From Cellulosimicrobium cellulans (GTDB lineage Bacteria; Actinomycetota; Actinomycetes; Actinomycetales; Cellulomonadaceae), in NCBI RefSeq assembly GCF_016907755.1, contig NZ_JAFBCN010000001.1, forward strand, positions 3,658,001 to 3,722,000: a stretch of 64,000 bases of DNA, in the 5' to 3' direction. The number at the start of each line of letters is the position of its first letter. The first letter of the stretch is position 1. The notes under the pieces are model-generated. The model was not told the origin of the DNA. It worked only from the letters and a program-made list of their open reading frames with translations, and did no database searches. The position numbers and the translations under genes were made by a program. Below, one piece after another: positions 11,126 through 17,905 of the stretch.

Positions 11126-11880
11126 CCGGCACCGTGCCGGGCGCGGACGGGAGCGGCGCCGCGCTCCCCCCGGTCCGCGTCGTCGTCGTCGACGACCAGT
11201 CCACGATCCGCCTCGGCCTGCGCATGATCCTCGAGAACGAGCCGGACGTGACCGTCGTGGGCGAGGCCGGGGACGGAGAGACCGCGGTGACGATGGCGCG
11301 CGCGCTGCGCCCCGACGTCGTGCTCATGGACGTGCGCATGCCGCGCCTCGACGGCATCGAGGCGACCGCACGCATCGTCGCGGACCCCGACCTCGCCGCG
11401 GTGCGCACGCTCGTCCTCACGACCTTCGACGACGACGAGTACGTGTACGGCGCGCTGCGTGCCGGGGCGGCCGGGTTCCTGCTCAAGGACGCCGACCCGC
11501 AGACCCTCGTCGACGCGGTGCACCGCGTCCGCGCGGGCGACTCGCTGCTCGACCCGGCCGTCACCGGACGCATCATCTCGACCTACGTCGAGCTCGCGCG
11601 GCACGCGCCGCTCGGGCACCACGCCGACGGGAACGGCGCCGACGGGAGCGGCGACCCCCGGACCGGGCTGGACGCCGCCACCCCGCGCGAGCGCGAGGTG
11701 CTGCTCGCCGTCGCGCGCGGGCTGTCGAACCGCGAGATCGGCGCCGAGCTGCACCTCACCGAGGCGACCGTGAAGAGCCACGTGCGCTCGCTGCTCACGA
11801 AGGTCGGGCTGACCAACCGCGTGCAGCTCGTCATCCTCGCCTACGAGGCCGGGCTCGTGCGGCCCGGGGCGCACGGCTGA
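11122..11880 (+). CDS. response regulator, NarL/FixJ (LuxR HTH) family
   Basis: A 252-residue response regulator. The receiver domain (about 18-135) has the acidic pair in VVVDDQS, phospho-acceptor D70 in LMDVRMP and lysine K122 in FLLKDAD. A histidine/glycine-rich linker of ~25 residues is followed by a LuxR-type HTH (about 187-245) with TPREREVLL and LSNREIGAEL. Start GTG 11122 overlaps the kinase stop, so the pair is translationally coupled. The gene ends just before a strong bidirectional terminator. Target genes are unknown. Confidence 0.92.
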   Translation: MTGTVPGADGSGAALPPVRVVVVDDQSTIRLGLRMILENEPDVTVVGEAGDGETAVTMARALRPDVVLMDVRMPRLDGIEATARIVADPDLAAVRTLVLTTFDDDEYVYGALRAGAAGFLLKDADPQTLVDAVHRVRAGDSLLDPAVTGRIISTYVELARHAPLGHHADGNGADGSGDPRTGLDAATPREREVLLAVARGLSNREIGAELHLTEATVKSHVRSLLTKVGLTNRVQLVILAYEAGLVRPGAHG

Positions 11881-11895
11881 CGTCTCGGGAACGCA

Positions 11896-11937
11896 CGGAG
11901 CCCGACGGCGGAAGGGGACTCGCGCCGTCGGGCTCCG
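11896..11937. terminator. bidirectional intrinsic-type terminator
   Basis: A perfect 15-bp stem (11896-11910 with 11923-11937) around a 12-nt loop, located between the convergent response-regulator and adhE genes. There is no long T tract, as is usual for actinobacterial terminators. Confidence 0.8.
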
Positions 11938-11959
11938 GGTTTCGTGGGGCCGGGAAGGG

Positions 11960-14704
11960 TCAGCCGGCCGCCACGGTCTCGGCAGGCGGGGTCGCCGTCT
12001 GCCCGTCCTCGGCGCTCGCGGCCTCGTGGGCCGCGAGACGCTCCGCGCGCACGACCTCGCGGCTGCTGCCGCGGTAGGCCGCGACGAGGATGTCGCGCAT
12101 GTCCTCCAGGACCGGCATCCGCGGGTTCGCGGGGGCGCACTGGTCCTCGAACGACCGGAGCGCGAGGTCGTCGAGACGGCTCAGGAACGCCGTCTCGTCG
12201 ACGCCCTGCGCCGCGAACGTCGACTCGATGCCGACCTTGGCGCGCAGCTCCTCGACCGCCTTCGCGTACGACTCGACGCCCTCCTCCGGGGTGGAGGCCG
12301 GAAGGCCGAGGTGCTTCGCGATCTCCTGGAACCGCTCCGGGGCCACGTAGCGCTCGTACTTGGGCCAGCTCGTGAGCTTGGTGGGCACCTGGCCGTTGTA
12401 GCGGATCACGTGCGGCAGGAGCACCGCGTTAGTGCGCCCGTGCACGAGGTGGAAGGTCGAGCCCACGGTGTGCGCCATGGCGTGCACGATGCCGAGCATC
12501 GCCGAGCCGAACGCCATGCCCGCGATGGTCGCCGCGTTGTGCATCTTCTCGCGCGCCTTCGGGGCCGCCGCGCCCTGGGTGACCGAGTCCTCGATGTGCT
12601 CGAAGACCATCTTGATCGCCTGCAGGCACAGCCCGTCGGTGAAGTCGTTCGCGTAGACGGAGACGAACGCCTCGGTGGCGTGCGTGAGGGCGTCGAAGCC
12701 CGAGTCGGCCGCGAGCTTGGCGGGCATCGTGTCCGTGAGTACCGGGTCGACGATCGCGACGGTCGGGGTGAGCGCGTAGTCCGCGAGCGGGTACTTGAAG
12801 CCCGTCTCCGGGTCGGTGATGACCGCGAACGGCGTCACCTCCGCGCCGGTGCCCGACGACGTCGGGATGCACACGAGCTTGGCCTTGCCCCCGAGCTCCG
12901 GGAACTTGTACGCGCGCTTGCGCACGTCGAAGAACTTCTCGCGCATGTCGGAGAACTCGATCTCCGGGTGCTCGTAGCGCAGCCACATCACCTTGGCCGC
13001 GTCCATGGGCGAGCCGCCGCCGATCGCGATGATCGTGTCGGGCTCGAAGTCGCGCATCGACTCGGCGCCGCGGTTCACGGTGCCGACGCTCGGCTCCGGC
13101 TCGACCGCGTCGATGATCTGGATCGCGACCTTCTCCTCGCGGCGGGCGAGGACGTCGAGCACGCGGTCCACGACGCCGATGCGGCTCATGACCTTGTCGG
13201 TGACGATCGTGACACGGTGCACGTCGCGCATCTGCGCGAGGTACTGGATCGAGTTGGGCTCGAAGTACGTCTTGGCGGGCACCTTGAACCACTGCATGTT
13301 GTTGTTGCGCCGCCCGATCCGCTTGACGTTGATGAGGTTGACCGCCGACACGTTGTTCGACACCGAGTTCGCGCCGTAGCTGCCGCAACCGAGCGTGAGC
13401 GACGGGAGCAGCGCGTTGTAGATGTCGCCGATGCCGCCGAGCGACGTCGGGCTGTTCCACAGCACGCGCACGGCCTTGACCCGCGAGCCGTAGCGCTCCA
13501 CGAGGTCCGCGTCCGCCGTGTGGATGGCCGCCGAGTGGCCCAGGCCGTCGAGCTCGACCATGCGCTCCGCGAGGCGGACGCCGTGCTCGGTGTCGCGCGC
13601 GCGCAGCACCGCGAGGACCGGCGTGAGCTTCTCGCGGCTCAACGGCTCCTGCGGGCCGACGTCGTCGATCTCCGCGAGGATGATCGAGGTGTCGTCGGGA
13701 ACCTCGAAGCCGGCCTCGCGCGCGATCCACACGGGCGACTTGCCGACGACCTTCGGGTTGAGCTTGGCGCCGGCGCAGTTCGTGCCGCTCGCCTCGACGC
13801 CGAAGATGAGGCGCTCGAGCATCGCCTTCTCGGCGGGCGTCGTGCGGTAGGCGTGCAGCCGGGCCAGCTCGCGCATCGCGTCGTCGTAGATCACGTCGTC
13901 GAGGATGAGCGCCTGCTCCGACGCGCAGACCATGCCGTTGTCGAACGCCTTCGACATGACGACGTCGTTGATCGCGCGGCCGAGGTCGGCGCTCTTCTCG
14001 ACGTACGCGGGGACGTTGCCCGCCCCGACGCCGAGCGCCGGCTTCCCGGCCGAGTAGGCCGCGCGCACCATGCCGTTGCCGCCCGTGGCGAGGATGAGCG
14101 CGACGCCCGGGTGGTGCATGAGCGTGTTGGTCGCCTCGATCGACGGGTGCTCGACCCACTGGATGCAGTCGTCGGGCGCGCCCGCCGCCACCGCGGCGTC
14201 GCGCACGATGCGGGCCGCCTCGACCGACGAGCGCTGGGCGCTCGGGTGGAAGGCGAAGACGACGGGGTTGCGCGTCTTGAGCGCGATGAGGGACTTGAAG
14301 ATGGTGGTCGACGTCGGGTTGGTCACCGGCGTCACGGCGCACACCACGCCGACGGGCTCGGCGATCTCGACGACGCCCGTGAGCTCGTCGCGGCCGATGA
14401 CGCCGACCGTCTTGAGGTTCGCCATCGAGTTGGGCACGTGCTCGCACGCGAAGATGTTCTTGGTCGCCTTGTCCTCGAACACGCCGCGCCCGGTCTCCGC
14501 GACGGCCATCTGCGCGAGGTGGCCGTGCTGGTGCAGGCCCGCGACCGACGCCTTGAGGACGATCCGGTCGACGTCCTCCTGGGTGAGGCTCATGTACTGG
14601 TCGAGCGCCTTGCGGGCCCGCTCGACGAGGCCGTCGATCTCGTGCGTCGTGCGGGTGTCCTCGGTGCGGTTCTCGACCTTCGTGCTGGCGCTCTTCGCGC
14701 TCAT
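11960..14704 (-). CDS. adhE: bifunctional acetaldehyde-CoA / alcohol dehydrogenase AdhE
   Basis: A 914-residue fermentative enzyme that reduces acetyl-CoA to acetaldehyde and then to ethanol, reoxidising two NADH; AdhE assembles into spirosomes. The N-terminal half is an aldehyde dehydrogenase domain with nucleophile C260 in NGMVCASEQ. The C-terminal half is an iron-dependent alcohol dehydrogenase with GGGSPMDAAK and a histidine-rich metal site (HAMAHTVGSTFH). Length matches AdhE (about 870-910). Start ATG 14704 has GGAGGGG upstream. A perfect Rex operator lies about 90-110 bp before the start, so transcription should rise when NADH/NAD+ is high. The gene suggests the organism can live by fermentation. 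Confidence 0.97.
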   Translation of the reverse strand: MSAKSASTKVENRTEDTRTTHEIDGLVERARKALDQYMSLTQEDVDRIVLKASVAGLHQHGHLAQMAVAETGRGVFEDKATKNIFACEHVPNSMANLKTVGVIGRDELTGVVEIAEPVGVVCAVTPVTNPTSTTIFKSLIALKTRNPVVFAFHPSAQRSSVEAARIVRDAAVAAGAPDDCIQWVEHPSIEATNTLMHHPGVALILATGGNGMVRAAYSAGKPALGVGAGNVPAYVEKSADLGRAINDVVMSKAFDNGMVCASEQALILDDVIYDDAMRELARLHAYRTTPAEKAMLERLIFGVEASGTNCAGAKLNPKVVGKSPVWIAREAGFEVPDDTSIILAEIDDVGPQEPLSREKLTPVLAVLRARDTEHGVRLAERMVELDGLGHSAAIHTADADLVERYGSRVKAVRVLWNSPTSLGGIGDIYNALLPSLTLGCGSYGANSVSNNVSAVNLINVKRIGRRNNNMQWFKVPAKTYFEPNSIQYLAQMRDVHRVTIVTDKVMSRIGVVDRVLDVLARREEKVAIQIIDAVEPEPSVGTVNRGAESMRDFEPDTIIAIGGGSPMDAAKVMWLRYEHPEIEFSDMREKFFDVRKRAYKFPELGGKAKLVCIPTSSGTGAEVTPFAVITDPETGFKYPLADYALTPTVAIVDPVLTDTMPAKLAADSGFDALTHATEAFVSVYANDFTDGLCLQAIKMVFEHIEDSVTQGAAAPKAREKMHNAATIAGMAFGSAMLGIVHAMAHTVGSTFHLVHGRTNAVLLPHVIRYNGQVPTKLTSWPKYERYVAPERFQEIAKHLGLPASTPEEGVESYAKAVEELRAKVGIESTFAAQGVDETAFLSRLDDLALRSFEDQCAPANPRMPVLEDMRDILVAAYRGSSREVVRAERLAAHEAASAEDGQTATPPAETVAAG

Positions 14705-14794
14705 GCGTCCCCTCCGGTGCCCGGCCGAGGCCGGGCGTCGGGCCGTGGGTGCTGCCAGGGCCGGATTGCCCCGGCTCCTTCAGCGGTCTCTCTA

Positions 14795-14814
14795 CTTGTG
14801 AATGTTTTCACAAG
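14795..14814. promoter_or_regulatory. Rex (redox-sensing repressor) operator of adhE
   Basis: CTTGTGAATGTTTTCACAAG: perfect 8-bp arms around TGTT, an exact match to the known Rex consensus TTGTGAA-N4-TTCACAA. It sits between adhE (minus) and the S9 peptidase (plus), about 91 bp from the adhE start. AT-rich DNA in a GC-rich region makes a chance match unlikely. Confidence 0.9.
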
Positions 14815-14900
14815 CCTCGCGCTCCCACAAGGCCGGGAGCCCCTCCGGGGCCCAAGGTCCCGGCCGACTCGTGACCTCCGCACCACCGGTCCCACCGCCG

Positions 14901-14906
14901 TAGGGT
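14901..14906 (+). promoter_or_regulatory. -10 box of a probable leaderless promoter (S9 peptidase)
   Basis: TAGGGT, eight bases, then ATG 14915. The Rex operator lies about 90 bp upstream. Confidence 0.5.
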
Positions 14907-14914
14907 GGGGGACC

Positions 14915-17101
14915 ATGACCGCCGAGCAGACGACGAGCCCCTCGCTCTCGCCCGAGAGCCCCACCGAGACCACGCTCCCCGACGACGGCGCGCCCCACGA
15001 CCCGTACCTCTGGCTCGAGGACGTCGAGGGGGACGAGGCCCTGACCTGGGTCCGCGCACGCAACGCCGAGGTCGCCGACACGCTCGAGGTCGCCGAGGAG
15101 TTCACGACCACCGAGCGCGCGATCCGCGAGGTGCTCGACTCCGACGCCAAGATCCCCGAGGTCTCCAAGATCGGGGACCGCTACTACAACTTCTGGCGCG
15201 ACGCGCAGCACGAGCGCGGCCTCTGGCGCCGCACGACGCTCGAGTCCTACCGCACGGACGACCCCGAGTGGGAGACCGTGCTCGACCTCGACGCGCTCGC
15301 CGCCTCGGAGGGCGAGTCCTGGGTCTGGCACGGCGCGAGCGTGCTGCGCCCGACGCCGGAGCAGCTCGCCGCGGGGGACCCCTGGCGCCACGCGCTCGTC
15401 GAGCTCTCCCCCGGAGGCTCCGACGCCGACGTCACGCGCGAGTTCGACCTCGTCGAGAAGCGGTTCGTCGCCCCCGGCGACGGCGGGTTCCTCCGCGCCG
15501 AGGCCAAGGGCTCGCTCGGCTGGGTCGACGCCGACACCGTCTACGTCTTCACCGACTTCGGCGCGGGCACGCTCACGCCGTCCGGGTACCCGCGCGTGGT
15601 CAAGCGCTGGACGCGCGGCACCCCGCTCGAGGACGCGGCGACCGTCTACGAGGGCACCGACGAGGACATGTACATTTCCGCCTGGCGGTCGCACACGCCC
15701 GGGTTCGAGCGCGACTTCGTGCACCGCTCCAAGGCGTTCTACGCCGACGAGCTCTACCTCGCCGAGCGCACCGGCACGCCCGAGCAGCGCCTGACGAAGA
15801 TCGACGTGCCCGACTCCGCCGAGGTCGGCGTGCGGCGCGAGTGGATGCTCGTCGAGCTGCGCGACGACTGGACCGTCGGCGGCGCGACGTACCGCGCGGG
15901 CTCGCTGCTCGTCGCCCGGTTCGACGACTTCCTCGCGGGCGACCGCGGCTTCACCGTGCTGTTCGAGCCCACGGCGACGACGTCGCTCGCCGGCGCGACG
16001 TGGACACGCCACCACCTCGTGGTCAACGTGCTCGACGACGTGAAGAACCGCCTGCACGTGCTGACGCCGCCGGAGGCCGACGACGCGCCGTGGGTGCGCT
16101 CGGAGCTGCCGGGCCTGCCCGCGCTCGGCACCGTCGCCGTCGGCGCGGTCGACCCCGTCGACACCGACGACCTCTGGCTCGTCACGACCGACTACCTCAC
16201 CCCGACGACGCTCTCGCTCCTGACGCTCGGCGAGCACCCGGGCGACGCGAGCGCGCCCGAGGTCGTCAAGTCCAACCCGGCGTTCTTCGACGCCGCAGGC
16301 ATGACGGTCGCCCAGCACTTCGCCACGTCCGACGACGGCACGCGCGTGCCGTACTTCGTCGTCGGCCGCGCGGACCTCGTCGCCGGTGCGAGCGACGGCG
16401 GCACGGGCACCGCGCCGACGCTGCTGTACGGGTACGGCGGCTTCGAGATCTCGCTGACCCCCGCCTACTCGGGCGCGCTGGGACGGGCGTGGCTCTCGCG
16501 CGGCGGCGTGTACGTCGTCGCGAACATCCGCGGCGGTGGCGAGTACGGCCCGGCCTGGCACCAGGCCGCGCTCAAGGCGAACCGGCACCGCGCCTACGAG
16601 GACTTCGCCGCCGTCGCGCGCGACCTCGTGGCCCGCGGGATCACGACGCACGAGCACCTCGGCATGGAGGGCCGCTCCAACGGCGGCCTGCTCGCCGGCA
16701 ACATGCTCACGCAGTACCCCGAGCTCTTCGGCGCCGTGATCGTGGGCGTCCCGCTGCTCGACATGCGCCGCTACACGAAGCTCCTCGCCGGGGCGTCGTG
16801 GGCCGCGGAGTACGGCGACCCGGACGACCCCGAGCAGTGGGAGTTCATCCGCACCTTCTCGCCGTACCACCTGTTCGACGCCGAGCGCGAGTACCCGCCC
16901 GTGCTGTTCACGACGTCGACCAAGGACGACCGCGTCCACCCCGGCCACGCGCGCAAGCTCGCCGCGAAGATGCTCGGCGAGGGCAAGGACGTCACCTACT
17001 ACGAGAACATCGAGGGCGGCCACGGCGGCGCCGCGAACAACGCCCAGGCGGCGCACATGGCCGCCGTGCACTACCGCTTCCTCGCGGAGCGCCTCGGCTG
17101 A
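14915..17101 (+). CDS. S9A prolyl oligopeptidase family peptidase (oligopeptidase B-like)
   Basis: A 728-residue serine peptidase with an N-terminal beta-propeller (roughly 70-440) and a C-terminal alpha/beta hydrolase domain. The catalytic serine is S588 in GRSNGG; the aspartate is in TKDDRVHP and the histidine in GGHGGAANN. These enzymes cleave short peptides inside the cell. No signal peptide is seen; the first ~25 residues are a low-complexity acidic/serine-threonine tail. The gene is divergent from adhE and ends seven bases from the convergent lipoprotein gene. Preference for proline versus basic residues cannot be settled by eye. Confidence 0.9.
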   Translation: MTAEQTTSPSLSPESPTETTLPDDGAPHDPYLWLEDVEGDEALTWVRARNAEVADTLEVAEEFTTTERAIREVLDSDAKIPEVSKIGDRYYNFWRDAQHERGLWRRTTLESYRTDDPEWETVLDLDALAASEGESWVWHGASVLRPTPEQLAAGDPWRHALVELSPGGSDADVTREFDLVEKRFVAPGDGGFLRAEAKGSLGWVDADTVYVFTDFGAGTLTPSGYPRVVKRWTRGTPLEDAATVYEGTDEDMYISAWRSHTPGFERDFVHRSKAFYADELYLAERTGTPEQRLTKIDVPDSAEVGVRREWMLVELRDDWTVGGATYRAGSLLVARFDDFLAGDRGFTVLFEPTATTSLAGATWTRHHLVVNVLDDVKNRLHVLTPPEADDAPWVRSELPGLPALGTVAVGAVDPVDTDDLWLVTTDYLTPTTLSLLTLGEHPGDASAPEVVKSNPAFFDAAGMTVAQHFATSDDGTRVPYFVVGRADLVAGASDGGTGTAPTLLYGYGGFEISLTPAYSGALGRAWLSRGGVYVVANIRGGGEYGPAWHQAALKANRHRAYEDFAAVARDLVARGITTHEHLGMEGRSNGGLLAGNMLTQYPELFGAVIVGVPLLDMRRYTKLLAGASWAAEYGDPDDPEQWEFIRTFSPYHLFDAEREYPPVLFTTSTKDDRVHPGHARKLAAKMLGEGKDVTYYENIEGGHGGAANNAQAAHMAAVHYRFLAERLG

Positions 17102-17108
17102 CGTCCGC

Positions 17109-17444
17109 TCAGGAGTCGTCGTCCGCGACGACGGGGACCAGCACCACCTCGTCGTCGCGGACCACGATCTTCTCGTCCGGGCACACCGGCCCGTCCACGA
17201 CCTCCTCGGCGCCCGACGCCCGCACGACCGTCACGGCACCCGGCGTACAGCCGTAGTCGAGAAGCACGACGCCGCCGTCGGCGGTCACCTCGGCCTCCTC
17301 GTCCCCCGTACGGACGATCACGTCACCCCCGCTGTCGTTGGCGACCTCCAGGTCCCCGCCGCCGTCGCACGCCGACAGCACCGCCCCCACGCAGACGACC
17401 GCGACTGCGACGGCCCACGCGCGCCCGTACCGACGACCATTCAT
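17109..17444 (-). CDS. small secreted lipoprotein of unknown function
   Basis: A 111-residue protein with a lipoprotein signal peptide: basic start, hydrophobic stretch and lipobox VLSAC with the lipidated cysteine near residue 26. The mature part of about 85 residues is acidic and contains two further cysteines (GCTPG and PVCPDE) that could form a disulfide. No family recognised. ATG 17444 is preferred over the longer start at 17483 because the signal peptide begins right after it and GGAAGAG lies upstream. Confidence 0.72.
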   Translation of the reverse strand: MNGRRYGRAWAVAVAVVCVGAVLSACDGGGDLEVANDSGGDVIVRTGDEEAEVTADGGVVLLDYGCTPGAVTVVRASGAEEVVDGPVCPDEKIVVRDDEVVLVPVVADDDS

Positions 17445-17730
17445 CTCTTCCCCCGCGCTCGACCGACCCACTCTCGTCGGCAACCTACCGCCGTCGGCGC
17501 ATCGCGACCGGGGACGACGCGAGGAGGTTCCTGGCAGTTCCCGCGAGCGCGTCCCCGGCGTGGGGCCAGGTCCCGTGCCGGCGTGGCCGGGTCCACGACG
17601 CGTGGTTGGGTCTCGGGCCGCGGGGCCGGGTCCGCGGCGGAGACCGCATGCGGCAGTGGGAAGGTGAAGGCGAACCCGACAGGCGGGCGGTCGCCCGGCT
17701 CAGCGCCGACCGGGGTGAGACGACGCCGGG

Positions 17731-17823
17731 CGGGGTGGGTGGTGGTGCCGCGTCGTGGCGGGCCTGGCGGGAGCCGCGAGGAACGAGCGGCGGATGGTAG
17801 ACGCGGCACCACCACCCACCCCG
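17731..17823. repeat. perfect 24-bp inverted repeat with 45-nt spacer
   Basis: Arms 17731-17754 and 17800-17823 are exact reverse complements (ends CGGGG and CCCCG). The spacer contains a smaller possible hairpin. The right arm is about 80 bp past the stop of the GH65 gene, so an mRNA 3' structure or terminator for that operon is possible; it could also be a remnant of a mobile element. Confidence 0.75.
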
Positions 17824-17858
17824 ACCACCCGACCCGACCACGCGCCGTCGAGCACAAG

Positions 17859-17896
17859 AACCACGGTTCTACCTCACGCAACCACGGTTCTACCTC
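17859..17896. repeat. tandem 21-bp repeat related to the palindromes at 37 and 38 kb
   Basis: The 17-mer AACCACGGTTCTACCTC occurs at 17859-17875 and again at 17880-17896. Read on the minus strand each unit begins GAGGTAGAACC, the same box found in the 69-bp elements at 37039 and 38209. It starts about 10 bp after the stop codon of the GH65 gene. Confidence 0.75.
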
Positions 17897-17905
17897 GGCG
17901 TGAGG

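Larger units (their letters stand above)
17445..17905. other. 461-bp gene-free stretch with repeats
   Basis: No convincing gene: the open frames here lack ribosome sites and look like GC-driven shadows. The stretch holds a perfect 24-bp inverted repeat (17731-17823) and a tandem repeat (17859-17896), both listed separately. The remainder is G-rich on one side and C-rich on the other. The promoter of the lipoprotein gene should lie at its left end. Confidence 0.6.

Noticed and set aside
12026-17101. A 1691-codon open frame on the plus strand running through adhE and the S9 peptidase
   Set aside because: Only its last 728 codons (from 14915) match a protein family; the rest is antisense to adhE and arginine/valine-rich, a third-position GC artefact.
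17859-17896. CRISPR array
   Set aside because: Only two units 21 bp apart with a 4-bp gap; no spacer-repeat pattern and no cas genes.
17441-17905. Possible small genes in the gap between the lipoprotein and GH65 genes
   Set aside because: Frames of up to 146 codons lack ribosome sites and family resemblance and are built over inverted and tandem repeats.
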